Of a stretch of 64,000 nucleotides of DNA, positions 26,197 to 34,372 are shown one piece after another. Origin of the DNA: Truepera sp965215315 (GTDB lineage Bacteria > Deinococcota > Deinococci > Deinococcales > Trueperaceae). Every line of letters begins with the position of its first letter. The first letter of the stretch is position 1. The notes under the pieces were generated by a model, which did no database searches, was not told where the DNA came from, and saw only the letters and a program-made list of their open reading frames with translations. The translations under genes and the position numbers were made by a program. The stretch is taken from contig CBDCDB010000004.1 of the NCBI GenBank assembly GCA_965215315.1, positions 101,494-165,493 of the forward strand, in the 5' to 3' direction.

Positions 26197-26226
26197 TTGC
26201 TTAACTTCATCTGAAAGTATTATACT
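26197..26226 (+). promoter_or_regulatory. Probable promoter of the Xre/RES toxin-antitoxin pair
   Basis: TTGCTT (26197-26202) and TATACT (26221-26226) are 18 nt apart, 24 bp before the antitoxin GTG. It lies in the 104-bp region shared with the divergent primase operon, so both may be controlled by the antitoxin. Confidence 0.5.
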
Positions 26227-26249
26227 TGTCAAATGAAAGAAGTAATGAC

Positions 26250-26702
26250 GTGACAGAGACAATCTTTACCCCCTTTGTTCCCAGAGAGCTGAACCCTAAC
26301 CGGTATGGCGTTGGTTTGGGGCTAGACGTGAGTACCGTGGGCGACTTGCTCGAGACGCTCGAACAGGGTCTACCCGCCGCCGCCTTCGGTCGGCTCCAGA
26401 CGCTTCTGGGCATCTCGCAAAAGGCGTTAGCAAGTTATCTAGGACTCTCCGAGGCGACGCTGCACCGGCGCTTTGCCGAGGGTCACTTCAGGGCTGACGA
26501 GAGCGAACGCCTCTACCGCTACGCTGAGCTTGTCCAACGGGCCACGCTGCTCTTTGAAGACGAGGGGAAAGCGAGAGCGTGGCTAGGGAAGCCAGCCCTC
26601 GCGCTAGGGGGACAAACACCGCTCGACTTCGCCCGGAGTGAGCAAGGTGCCCGCGAAGTTCTCGACGTGATTGAGCGGCTCGAGTACGGCGTACTTGGTT
26701 GA
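26250..26702 (+). CDS. Antitoxin, Xre/MbcA/ParS (DUF2384) type
   Basis: 150 residues from GTG 26250 (TTG 26226 is an in-frame alternative that overlaps the -10 box). Helix-turn-helix GISQKALASYLGLSEATLHRR lies in the first half, and the toxin-binding DUF2384 region follows: LFEDEGKARAWLGKPALALGGQTPLDFARSEQGAREVLDVIERLEYGV, ending in the LEYGVL tail typical of this family. It is followed with overlap by the RES toxin gene. It should neutralise RES and repress the operon. Confidence 0.88.
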   Translation: MTETIFTPFVPRELNPNRYGVGLGLDVSTVGDLLETLEQGLPAAAFGRLQTLLGISQKALASYLGLSEATLHRRFAEGHFRADESERLYRYAELVQRATLLFEDEGKARAWLGKPALALGGQTPLDFARSEQGAREVLDVIERLEYGVLG

Positions 26703-27156
26703 AGCTTGGCGCATTCTCAAAGCCAAGTATCAGGATCAGCCGCTGAGTGGTGAAGGTGCAAGGCGTACCGGTGGTCGCTGGAACTATCGGGGCGTACCCC
26801 TAATTTATTTAGCGGAGTCTGTTGCGCTGGCAACGTTAGAAGTGCTTGTTCATCTGCAAGACACAGAAACGCTCGCCAAATATGCTGTAGCCGAGGTTCG
26901 CTTCGGTAGTGCGCTCGTTCAAGAACTACGCGTTCAAGACCTGCCTGAGAACTGGAACGTTTTTCCGCATCCTGCCAGTACGAAGGCGATAGGGCAAGAA
27001 TGGCTTGACGCGCGGAGTTCAGCGCTGCTTAAAGTGCCGAGCAGTGTGAGCCCGCGTGAAGCGAACTATCTGCTCAACCCTGAACACCCTGACTTTAGTG
27101 CAGTCGAAGTCGTGGCAGTCGTAGAACATGCCTTTGACGCGCGTCTGCTGGGTTAA
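26671..27156 (+). CDS. RES-domain toxin
   Basis: RES toxins degrade or modify NAD+ in the cytoplasm. About 153-161 residues; the start is TTG 26671 or TTG 26695, both overlapping the antitoxin end. The diagnostic Arg near the start (AWRILKAKY), GARRTGGRWNYRGVPLIYLAES with its Arg/Tyr-containing active site, ATLEVLVH (Glu) and SSVSPREANYLLNPEHPDF are all present, so the toxin appears intact. A decayed relative lies at 17213-18715. Confidence 0.88.
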   Translation: MSGSSTAYLVEAWRILKAKYQDQPLSGEGARRTGGRWNYRGVPLIYLAESVALATLEVLVHLQDTETLAKYAVAEVRFGSALVQELRVQDLPENWNVFPHPASTKAIGQEWLDARSSALLKVPSSVSPREANYLLNPEHPDFSAVEVVAVVEHAFDARLLG

Positions 27157-27161
27157 GCAGA

Positions 27162-27647
27162 GGGCATAGACGCACTACCTGTGACCCTGTTGCTTTTCTG
27201 AATCCGGTACCTAATACCGTCCTGGACAGCTCGAGCCCGCTAGAATTTACCGTGACTCCCAAAGCCATGCAAACGGCCCAAACCAATTTGCAGCTTTTGC
27301 GAATTGCCAATATCGAAAGCAGGCCTGAGGAGCCAGTGATGCTTGCGCCCTTAGGAACGACCCATACGGTGACCCCGCAGTTGGCAGTCAAGCCCGAGCC
27401 AAATGTGATCGGCTACGGCTACTACATACGCGACCTACTGACAGACAAGGTTGTGTACAACAACAATTTCGCTACGCAGCCACGCGTGCAACTTCCGCAG
27501 GGCTTACTGAACGACGGAGGTATTTACCAATGGAACACGCGAGCGCGCAACTGTCACTACTGGTCGGAGTTTACCGAAGCGCAGGCTTTCACGGTTACGG
27601 CGCAAGGTAATGGACAAACCTCCCAGACACTTAGCCCTAATCGTTGA
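27162..27647 (+). pseudogene. C-terminal fragment of a secreted fibronectin-III-like protein
   Basis: The frame is open without a credible start. It reads PNTVLDSSSPLEFTVTPKAM, then YYIRDLLTDKVVY and LLNDGGIYQWNTRARNCHYW, ending FTVTAQ. The pattern of a domain with I-R-D-L, G-x-Y-x-W-N-x-R-A and WSEF resembles the last FN3-like domain of secreted hydrolases. Upstream it runs into the RES gene; downstream it overlaps the prenyltransferase start. Probably a truncated relic. Confidence 0.5.
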
Positions 27648-28293
27648 CGGCAACCGCCGCTGGGCTAGGGCGCACCACCAGCCGTACTTCACGGCTTACA
27701 AAATTGCTGGCGAAAATCTCGTCGATAACGTGTGTTGCGCTGCCCATCAGGGTGTGAAAGTCATTACAGCATTTTTGTTCTCTACCGAAAACTGGAACCG
27801 AGGTGAAGAGGAGATTGCTCAGGTCTTCAAAGCGTTCGCAGAAACCCTTTACGAACACACCTCGACCTTCGTGCAACACGGTGTCCGTGTCCACACCATC
27901 GGCGACACAACGAAACTGCCCGACGAGACAAGACACGCCATCGAACACACGGTAGACGGTACGTCCAAAGGGACAGCGGCAGATTTTCTGTTGGCGTTTA
28001 ACTATGGGGGCAGATGGGACATCGTCAATGCGGTCAAGCAACTGAATAAGGGCGACCTACACACCCTCACCGAGCAAACGCTAGCTGAGCTGGTCTGTAC
28101 CGCACCTTTTGGCGATCCCGACCTTCTTATCCGAACCGGGGGCGAGCAGCGCGTCAGCAACTTTATGATGTGGCAGCTTGCCTACACCGAACTCTATTTT
28201 AGCCAACTGATGTGGCCGGACTTTCGTGGCGGTGATCTCGAAACTGCGCTACACGATTACAGCGAACGCAGCAGACGACTAGGCGGTACTTAA
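27610..28293 (+). CDS. cis-Prenyltransferase (undecaprenyl/short-chain Z-prenyl diphosphate synthase family)
   Basis: 227 residues. It condenses isopentenyl diphosphate with an allylic diphosphate to a Z-polyprenyl diphosphate. Conserved blocks: LALIVDGNRRWAR (catalytic Asp), FLFSTENWNRGEEE, LAFNYGGRWDIVNAVKQ, DPDLLIRTGGEQRVSNFMMW and YTELYFSQLMWPDFRGGD. The usual GH in the block after DGN is replaced by PYFTAYKIAGENL, and DGNRRWA is used instead of DGNGRWA, seen in specialised members. Start ATG 27610. It is followed by a terminator-like hairpin, then a two-gene unit with a UbiA-type enzyme, so it may supply the lipid carrier for it. It is probably a paralogue of the housekeeping uppS. Confidence 0.88.
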   Translation: MDKPPRHLALIVDGNRRWARAHHQPYFTAYKIAGENLVDNVCCAAHQGVKVITAFLFSTENWNRGEEEIAQVFKAFAETLYEHTSTFVQHGVRVHTIGDTTKLPDETRHAIEHTVDGTSKGTAADFLLAFNYGGRWDIVNAVKQLNKGDLHTLTEQTLAELVCTAPFGDPDLLIRTGGEQRVSNFMMWQLAYTELYFSQLMWPDFRGGDLETALHDYSERSRRLGGT

Positions 28294-28304
28294 GCTTTAA
28301 GTCA

Positions 28305-28332
28305 AGCTGCCGAAAGTGGAGCTTCGGCAGCT
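28305..28332 (+). terminator. Hairpin after the prenyltransferase gene
   Basis: AGCTGCCGAA (28305-28314) pairs with TTCGGCAGCT (28323-28332), followed by GTTT. It may be a partial terminator, as the next gene starts 18 bp later on the same strand. Confidence 0.55.
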
Positions 28333-28349
28333 GTTTAACGAGGTTTTTT

Positions 28350-29030
28350 ATGCCCATGCCCTACTCTCACTACGTTGTCGCGCAGGCCACCGCGCAGCGT
28401 GCAGCCCTTCCTATCGACAATCTTTCGGACTACTACGTGGGTGCGTTCTATCCCGACGTCCGTTACTTCACCAAAGAGCCACGCGAAAAGTATCACTTCC
28501 CTATCCCAACACTCGATGAACTTACAACCCACACAGGTTCAGCACCCGACTTTACCTTGGGCTACAGGGTTCATCTGCTGATCGATGAGGTGTGGGAGGA
28601 GCCGGAAATCGCACGAGCCTATAAGCAAGCGTTTCCGCGCCCTATTCGTAGTCGCATGACTCGGGGGCTTCAAGCCCTAGCGTTCGAATTACACTGTTTG
28701 CGGCTTCCTGTCAAAATTGTTGACTTGCAGCCTACCGACAACGATTTGATCAGGTCTCTTGGGGTGAAGCGCTCACAGACCGAGAACGCCGTGAACACCA
28801 TGCCGCACTACTTTGACGAGCATAGTCTTGAAGCGGCACTCGAGATGGCCAAGCAGACGGAACTGTTTCCTGCAGCACGCCTCAAGCTCGTCGAAGGGAT
28901 TGTTTCAAGGTTAAAAAACCCTGTGTTTCGGATACCGACGAACGCTGTGGTAACACGAGCCTCTAAACCCACGTTTGAGCGCGTCGTAACTTCAGTGGCA
29001 GAGCGGCTCGGTAAAGGTCTTGAGAACTAA
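28350..29030 (+). CDS. Uncharacterised protein, possibly phospholipase C/metal-hydrolase-like
   Basis: 226 residues, no signal peptide or membrane segment. The start (PYSHYVVAQATAQRAALPID, then YYVGAFYPDVRYFTKEPRE) has the His and Asp spacing seen at the start of zinc-dependent phospholipase-like and related alpha-helical metal hydrolases, and a later GYRVHLLIDEVWEE block adds another His and acidic residues. This is suggestive only. It lies between a cis-prenyltransferase and a UbiA-type phosphoribosyltransferase and overlaps the latter, so it likely acts on a polyprenyl-linked compound. Confidence 0.6.
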   Translation: MPMPYSHYVVAQATAQRAALPIDNLSDYYVGAFYPDVRYFTKEPREKYHFPIPTLDELTTHTGSAPDFTLGYRVHLLIDEVWEEPEIARAYKQAFPRPIRSRMTRGLQALAFELHCLRLPVKIVDLQPTDNDLIRSLGVKRSQTENAVNTMPHYFDEHSLEAALEMAKQTELFPAARLKLVEGIVSRLKNPVFRIPTNAVVTRASKPTFERVVTSVAERLGKGLEN

Positions 29031-29922
29031 GGTGCTCGGGCGCACCAAGTTCGATACCTTGCCAGGGTTCTGGCACCTCGTTCGTCCCAAGCAGTGGGCT
29101 AAAAACATTTTCGTGTTCTTTGGCCTCCTCTTTGGTCAGGTCAGGCCGGAAGCAGCGCTGGTTCTCGAGGTGTGCCTTGCTGCTGTCGTCTTTGCTCTAT
29201 GTGCCAGCGGCATCTACGTCCTCAACGACCTTGCAGATCGAAAAAGCGACCGCCAGCATCCGAAAAAGCGGTTCCGACCGCTCGCCGCTGGAACGGTATC
29301 GGTACGGGCTGCTATGTTTCTCCTGGTCGGCCTTTGGCTCCTGAGCTTTGTACTGGCCACCTATATCTCACCGACCATGGTGATGCTTTTAGTTATCTAT
29401 ATTGCACTCAACATCGCCTATTCGTTTGGCCTCAAACACGTGGCCTATATCGACGTTGCTATCTTGGCGTCCGGTTATATTCTGCGTGTCTTGAGCGGGA
29501 CTTCAGCCGTGGGCTTCCAGCCGTCGGGATGGTTGCTTGGTTCCACCATCGCGCTCGCACTCTTTCTAGGTTTTACGAAACGACGGGTTGAGTTAGCTAA
29601 ATTCATAGGCGACGGGGCAAACTACCGGCGTGTCCTCGAACACTACAGCTTGACTGCGCTCAACTGGGCAGTCTGGCTCAGTGCTTTAGGCGTCATGTTA
29701 AGCTACATACTTTTTACCACTAGCCCTGAAGTTCGTCAGATACATGGTTGGTTAGATCTCACCCTGACAGTACCCTTTGTCGTTTTGGGCGTTGGTCGCT
29801 ATCTCTTTCTTCAACGCGGGAACGAGAAAGGTGATGATCCAACAAGCGACATCTTGCGTGACCCGTTTATGGGAGGCTCGGTACTGGCTTGGGTCGTTGT
29901 TAGACTGTGGCTGGTTTTATGA
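29020..29922 (+). CDS. UbiA-family prenyltransferase, decaprenyl-phosphate phosphoribosyltransferase-like
   Basis: 300 residues with about eight hydrophobic segments, an integral membrane enzyme. The first aspartate motif reads GIYVLNDLADRKSDRQHPKKRFRP, preceded by RPKQWAKNIFVF, both hallmarks of the DPPR-synthase branch that transfers phosphoribose from PRPP to polyprenyl phosphate. FLGFTKRRVEL and TVPFVVLGVGRYLFL also match that branch. The start is TTG 29020 or GTG 29032; either overlaps or abuts the upstream gene. With the cis-prenyltransferase it could make a lipid-linked pentose donor for cell-envelope glycans. Confidence 0.85.
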   Translation: MRTKVLGRTKFDTLPGFWHLVRPKQWAKNIFVFFGLLFGQVRPEAALVLEVCLAAVVFALCASGIYVLNDLADRKSDRQHPKKRFRPLAAGTVSVRAAMFLLVGLWLLSFVLATYISPTMVMLLVIYIALNIAYSFGLKHVAYIDVAILASGYILRVLSGTSAVGFQPSGWLLGSTIALALFLGFTKRRVELAKFIGDGANYRRVLEHYSLTALNWAVWLSALGVMLSYILFTTSPEVRQIHGWLDLTLTVPFVVLGVGRYLFLQRGNEKGDDPTSDILRDPFMGGSVLAWVVVRLWLVL

Positions 29923-30064
29923 GCGCACTCTAGTGCGAGTTTCAGTTTGTACCATTTAATACTTCAGCTATCTTGGTAAATATTAACTATATAATATACA
30001 AGATTTAATATTTGGCTTTTCCTGATTTGGCCAACAACCCCCGCCCTGGAGTTGCGACAGCGGC

Positions 30065-30076
30065 TATAATGCGACC
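30065..30076 (+). promoter_or_regulatory. Leaderless-type promoter (TATAAT 6 nt before ATG)
   Basis: TATAAT at 30065-30070, then GCGACC, then ATG 30077. Transcription starting 6-7 nt after the box would begin at the start codon. There is no Shine-Dalgarno sequence. Confidence 0.6.
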
Positions 30077-30436
30077 ATGACGGTGCTAGATGACAAAACC
30101 CGGGGCACGTTCGTCAAGCTTTGTAGCCGCTTGGAAAGCCCTCATAGTGGTGAAGTTCTAGCCGTAGCCGGTCAGCTCAAGCGGTTTCTTGATAAACATC
30201 AACTCTCCTGGGACGATGTTATCGGAATGGAAACGCCCCTGCGCCAATGGTCTCAAGCAAACCCTCGGTCTGGCGACCTGTTGCGTATTTAGCTTGCGCT
30301 GCAAAATCCACTGTTCTTAACAGTGGGGGAGAGGCGGCGTCTATCAGCATTTGGCGCAACCCTTGAAGGCGGCCTCGAGCTTTCAGCCGACGACAACCAA
30401 TTTCTCGTAGCAATATTTGTCCGTGCCGACGTTTGA
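30077..30436 (+). pseudogene. Small plasmid protein interrupted by an in-frame amber codon
   Basis: The first 71 codons read FVKLCSRLESPHSGEVLAVA, then GQLKRFLDKHQLSWDDVIG, a pattern common in short plasmid and phage proteins (SPHDGEVxAAA...LSWxDL). TAG stands at 30290-30292, after which the same frame continues for 47 codons (LALQNPLFLTVGERRRLSAF onward) to TGA 30434. It is either a short protein with an unused extension or a 119-residue gene with one nonsense change. Confidence 0.55.
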
Positions 30437-30482
30437 CTCATATGGCATTGAAATAATACTATTATAGTGCAAACTCCACTTT

Positions 30483-30491
30483 GAGGAGGGG
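30483..30491 (+). promoter_or_regulatory. Shine-Dalgarno sequence stranded by IS630 copy B
   Basis: GAGGAGGGG lies 1 nt before the TA target. In the sequence without the IS, it would be 2 nt closer than 5 nt to ATG of the lipoprotein gene now at 31478. The insertion therefore separates ribosome site and start by 982 bp. Confidence 0.65.
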
Positions 30492-30494
30492 TTA

Positions 30495-31476
30495 CAGCGC
30501 TTTGCGTAATCACTGATAGCGTAGGTTATAGCCGGAATGACCGAACCAGCCAAGGATGTCTTGCAAGGAGATGGTTTTCAGGGCAGCGGCAATGGCTTGA
30601 TCGAGGGCGTCTCGAGCTCGTGCCTGGCTCGCTTTGACGAAGGTCTTGATTTTAGAAAGCGCTTCTTCGATGGGGTTCAGGTCCGGTGAGTAAGGTAGCA
30701 GGAAAAGCAGCGAGCAGCCTTTGGAAGCCAGCAATTCGGCGACCCTATCGCCTTTATGGATACGGTGGTTGTCAAGCACAACGATCTGACCTGGGGTAAG
30801 GGTAGGTACAAGCATCTGCTCGACATAGGTCTCGAACGCAAGGCCGTCAACGCTGCCCTGAAGTGTCATAGGAGCTTGCAGTCCGTTAAGGGAAAGGGTG
30901 GCGATGAGGCTGGTATTCTCACCCCGGTTACGGGGCACTTGGTTGTAAGCGCGTTCCCCCTTCGGAGCACGGGCGTAGAGAGGTGTCATAGCAAAGTTAA
31001 AGCCGCTCTCATCGACAAAGACGACTTTGCCTGGGTCAACACAGAACACTTTAGCCAGCCAGCGCAAGCGTTGCCCTTCGTCACGTTCACTCGCTCCCAA
31101 CGTCTTTTTTTCTCGATAGATCAGCACGCTGCATCGTGCGGCACATGGCTACGATGCTGACCTTGACGCCCTGCTGTTCTTCCCAGAGTTCGCAGTGTCT
31201 GGCCAGGGTGACCTGGTTATGCTGTCTGACTTGTTCGCTTAGCAGCTCATACGCTTCGGCTGGAATTAACGCGCTGCGGCCCGGTGGTGCCTTGGCTGCC
31301 AGCTCCCCGTGAGCGGCTGAGGTAACGCCGCACCGTCGCCACGCCTACCTTGAAGCGCGCTGCAACGTCCTGATGCTTCTGCCCTTCCGCTACCGCTTCG
31401 ACAATTCGTTCGCGTAAGTCGAGTGAGTATGCCATGCTCCACTATGACGCTATATCAAAGCTAGCGCAAATCGCTG
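30495..31476 (-). mobile_element. IS630-family insertion sequence, copy B
   Basis: 982 bp, opposite orientation to copy A at 10168, with TA on both sides (30493-30494, 31477-31478) and the same ends. The near identity (one residue change, LLPYSPD for LPPYSPD) indicates recent movement. Confidence 0.93.
30510..31435 (-). CDS. IS630 transposase split over three frames (copy B)
   Basis: Same organisation as copy A: helix-turn-helix piece MAYSLDLRERIVEAVAEG at 31435-31247, middle piece in a second frame, catalytic piece at 31127-30510 with VVFVDESGFN, IVVLDNHRIH and DLNPIEEALSKIK. One Pro-to-Leu change lies next to the third catalytic motif (LLPYSPDLNPIEE). The shared G4 and A7 interruption sites argue that they belong to the element, not to random decay. 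Confidence 0.8.
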
Positions 31477-31477
31477 T

Positions 31478-31927
31478 ATGTACAGAGGTCGTCAGATGTC
31501 CACGCTGCTCCTACTGGCACTTTTAGTTGCGTGCCAGCAAGGAGCGCCCACGCTACGCTGGCTTAGTCCCAGCGCAAGGGGCACGGTCAGCGGTAAAGTT
31601 CGTTTCCGTGTCGAACCGCTAACTGAACCCGCGCCACCCAACGTCGTCTTTAGATTAGGAGACAAAGAGGTCGCCAAAGCCTATCTAGTAGGTGACGTTT
31701 ACGAAACGGTACTCGACACTTCAGACATCGAACCGGGAGACTACACGCTGCGTGCGGTTCCCTACGGCGCACAGAGCTTGCCGCTCGAGATCAGCGTGGC
31801 CCGCAACGTACCGGGTGGTACCGATACCACGACCGGGACGCCTGAGACGCCTACGGACGCTGACCCAGCGCTCGGCAGCGACCCGCTGAACCTGGTCGGC
31901 CTGCTCTCGACCTTTGGGAGTCTGTAG
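31478..31927 (+). CDS. Putative lipoprotein with Ig-like region, start region disrupted by IS630
   Basis: 149 residues from ATG 31478, or 143 from ATG 31496 (MSTLLLLALLVACQQG), which gives a better signal sequence with lipobox LVAC. After export it contains an Ig-like stretch (ARGTVSGKVRFRV, DVYETVLDTSDIEPGDYTL) and a Thr/Pro/Asp-rich linker, ending LNLVGLLSTFGSL. The next frame (NGRTAEVARNFPW) starts without a start codon immediately after, so the two may be one 500-residue protein with a single frameshift near 31920. The IS insertion removed its ribosome site and promoter. Confidence 0.6.
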   Translation: MYRGRQMSTLLLLALLVACQQGAPTLRWLSPSARGTVSGKVRFRVEPLTEPAPPNVVFRLGDKEVAKAYLVGDVYETVLDTSDIEPGDYTLRAVPYGAQSLPLEISVARNVPGGTDTTTGTPETPTDADPALGSDPLNLVGLLSTFGSL

Positions 31928-31968
31928 GTAATGGCAGGACAGCGGAGGTTGCCCGCAACTTTCCTTGG

Positions 31969-32985
31969 GTGTCGTTGTGGCGCATATCGGCGGTGCGGGC
32001 CCGCACACGGGGACTGTTTACACAACAAACCGAGGCGATTGAACTTCCGCGTGGCTCCTACCGCTATAGCGAAGAACGCGGGGCGTGGGAAAGTTTACGT
32101 GCTGACGCTGGTAGCTTGGGTGTGAGCTTCTCCTATCCCGATCCAAAAACGCTCTGGGCACACGAGATCGTCGTCACGGTGGACTGGGAAGATGGGGGAG
32201 AGACCATCGTCGTGGCGAGCCAGTTGGGTGAGGTTGAAGTACCCACCGCCACGCGCGTTTACGTGACCGACAACGGCGAGACCATCCTGGACATGGATGT
32301 TACCGCTGCTTGGCGCAAACCTGACGGTTGCCCTCAAGCAATCCTCGAGCCTGAAACGCTGAGCCTGACCGGTTACACCAGCCACGCCCGACCAGAAGAG
32401 GGCGACGCGACTCCAGCGCAAGACGAGGGCGACGCGGCCCCTGAACGGCCCGAGATCGACGCGAGCAACCTAGAGCTGAACTGGACACTTGGCACCGATC
32501 CGATTAAGGGCGAAGACACGCTCGAGCTGACCCTCGGTCTCGTGACTTTGGCTGGCGACGCCCAGGCCGACCTGAGCTTAGCGGTTGCCGCGACCGGAGA
32601 GATCGCACGTGTGGACTGTTTCGCGTCGGGGGGCAGCTTCGTAAGTTTGTCGTTAGACACTGAAATTGGAATCGGTCTTGTAGATGGCCCACGCCGGGGA
32701 TCACACTTTAGTCTGGCAGCTAGCGAGCCCGGCTACAACTCTGATGGGCTACCCGTGAGCGCGGAACTGGAGGGCGAGATCACGACGTTCGACGAGGCGA
32801 GCTTGGCAGAGGATGTGACCCGCTACAGCGGCAGGTTAGACGAAACCAATGGCGACGGGTTTCCAGGCGAGAACGTCACCGTAGTAGGGCCAGAAGGGGA
32901 GACCACCACGTTAGACCGTTACGCTAAAATGATCTTTGAACTCTACCGCGCTATGGTCGAAGAGAAAATTACCGACACGAGGTAG
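31969..32985 (+). CDS. Uncharacterised acidic protein, probably the C-terminal part of the lipoprotein upstream
   Basis: 338 residues as read from GTG 31969, which has no ribosome site; the frame is open upstream to about 31920 and reads GNGRTAEVARNFPW before it. It contains beta-rich segments (VSFSYPDPKTLWAHEIVVTV), a Glu/Asp/Pro/Ala-rich linker around residues 135-160 and a second beta-rich part with LELTLGLVTLAGDAQADLSL. Strongly acidic, no cytoplasmic enzyme motif, so a surface or periplasmic protein is likely. No family recognised. Confidence 0.55.
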   Translation: MSLWRISAVRARTRGLFTQQTEAIELPRGSYRYSEERGAWESLRADAGSLGVSFSYPDPKTLWAHEIVVTVDWEDGGETIVVASQLGEVEVPTATRVYVTDNGETILDMDVTAAWRKPDGCPQAILEPETLSLTGYTSHARPEEGDATPAQDEGDAAPERPEIDASNLELNWTLGTDPIKGEDTLELTLGLVTLAGDAQADLSLAVAATGEIARVDCFASGGSFVSLSLDTEIGIGLVDGPRRGSHFSLAASEPGYNSDGLPVSAELEGEITTFDEASLAEDVTRYSGRLDETNGDGFPGENVTVVGPEGETTTLDRYAKMIFELYRAMVEEKITDTR

Positions 32986-33119
32986 GCACGAACCGCTTTA
33001 ATCCGCCTGAGCTGCGCCGCTTACGCGCCCTGTTACGCCGCCGTTACGGAGCGCACGGTTCGTTTGCCGAACAGGTTGAGGCGGCCTCACCCCAACTGCC
33101 ACCGACGCCTGGAAGCCGG

Positions 33120-33737
33120 TTGGCGTTTCTCGGACAGGTTCATCACGAGCTTGTCCTCGAGCAGGTGGGGGATAACGTCACCTCACCTGGCGATTTTAGG
33201 CAAGCGTGTGAGGTGCTCGCTGGCGACCTGCAAGGTGGGCACACCCAGCCCGCGCCGGTAGCCCAGAATCTCCTAAGTTGGCTCCTGCTCCTGGTCGGCG
33301 TCGGGCTGTCGCCCATTGGTCTGGACGTTTCCGAGGCAAACCTAAGCCGCTTGGCTGTGCTGGGGCCGCTCTGCTTGGTGCTGTGTTTACCGGTCATCTT
33401 AAGTACCGGTGGGGATCCGAATCCGGTGGCCTGGGCCGTAGCTATCGTAAGCCCTGTCGCACTGGGGTATCTGACAGACCTCCAGCTCACCCCGGCGTTT
33501 TTGTGGGGCGTGTTGCTCTTCCAAATCGGTTTACTGGTTGGCCCCCTCGGTTCTGGGCTGAGGCGGCCCCTACTGGGGTTACTCACAGGGCTCGAGCTGA
33601 CAGTCTCAGCACTGGTCTTATTTTCGCTCAGCCAAGGGTATCAGCTCGGCAGCGCGGGCGTCGTACTGGTGGTTTTAGCCATGCTCGCCACTATTTCGCT
33701 GTTCCGTCTGCATAATGCGGGTGCCTATACCACTTAA
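33120..33737 (+). CDS. Small multi-spanning membrane protein
   Basis: 205 residues as read from TTG 33120, but the same frame is open back to about 32990 and reads RFNPPELRRLRALLRRRYGA before it, so the true start may lie upstream (no standard start codon with a ribosome site was found). A 65-residue hydrophilic part is followed by about five or six membrane helices (LLSWLLLLVGVGLSP to LVVLAMLATISLF). Function unknown; it lies between the acidic surface protein and two Xre-like proteins and overlaps the next frame. Confidence 0.6.
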   Translation: MAFLGQVHHELVLEQVGDNVTSPGDFRQACEVLAGDLQGGHTQPAPVAQNLLSWLLLLVGVGLSPIGLDVSEANLSRLAVLGPLCLVLCLPVILSTGGDPNPVAWAVAIVSPVALGYLTDLQLTPAFLWGVLLFQIGLLVGPLGSGLRRPLLGLLTGLELTVSALVLFSLSQGYQLGSAGVVLVVLAMLATISLFRLHNAGAYTT

Positions 33738-33756
33738 ATATGGCAAGCTGGGTAGG

Positions 33757-34044
33757 ATGGTTCAGCGCCACTTTCTTGCCAACCTCAGGCCGCTACGTGA
33801 GGCCACTGACCTTTCAGGTCATGACCTGGCCTACCTTTCAGGGATTAGCGCGGCGTCACTTTACACGATGGAGACCGCGCCGACCAACCCCCGATATACG
33901 ACGCTCACCTACCTCGCCGTAGCCCTGGCGCTAGAGAGCAATACCCCGCCGAGCACGGTGTTCCGTGAGCTTTTAGGCGCATCCCTCTTCGAGCCCTACG
34001 CCGCGCACCGCGAACAGCTCAAAACGCAGCTAGCTCGGCAATGA
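33757..34044 (+). CDS. Xre-like helix-turn-helix protein
   Basis: 95 residues from ATG 33757 behind GGTAGG (a longer frame starts at 33715 inside the previous gene). LRPLREATDLSGHDLAYLSG with ISAASLYTMETAPTNPRYTTLTYLAVAL is a Cro/C1-type helix-turn-helix. It probably regulates the membrane/lipoprotein cluster or forms part of a two-Xre unit with the next gene, 10 bp downstream. Confidence 0.65.
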   Translation: MVQRHFLANLRPLREATDLSGHDLAYLSGISAASLYTMETAPTNPRYTTLTYLAVALALESNTPPSTVFRELLGASLFEPYAAHREQLKTQLARQ

Positions 34045-34054
34045 CGGACATAGT

Positions 34055-34372
34055 TTGAAATACCTCTACACTGCGCGGCTCAAGGCGCTCGTTGCTGACA
34101 CCGGCGTCGCCAACGTTACACTCGCTGAAATGGCGGGTATTTCAAGACGTCGAATCGATGACGCCTTGTTGCCTTCAACCACTGCGATCAATCTCAGCCT
34201 CGATACCCTGGTGCGGGTGGCAGTGGCTCTGTCAGCGCTGCTAGACCGCGAGCCTGAAGACGTCTTTTACGACCTCATTGACGAAAATCTCGTCCAGCTC
34301 GACGCTTTATGGGAGCAGAGCGACAAAAAGCCCAGTCGTCAGGTGGTGCTGCGAAAGCTTGGTGGAGCGTGA
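34055..34372 (+). CDS. Second small Xre-like protein
   Basis: 105 residues from TTG 34055 (KYLYTARLKALVADTG, then AEMAGISRRRIDDALL and LSLDTLVRVAVALSALLDREP). Helix-turn-helix of the Xre type followed by an acidic tail. It follows the previous Xre gene by 10 bp. Which gene is targeted is unknown; there is no sign of a phage. Confidence 0.6.
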   Translation: MKYLYTARLKALVADTGVANVTLAEMAGISRRRIDDALLPSTTAINLSLDTLVRVAVALSALLDREPEDVFYDLIDENLVQLDALWEQSDKKPSRQVVLRKLGGA

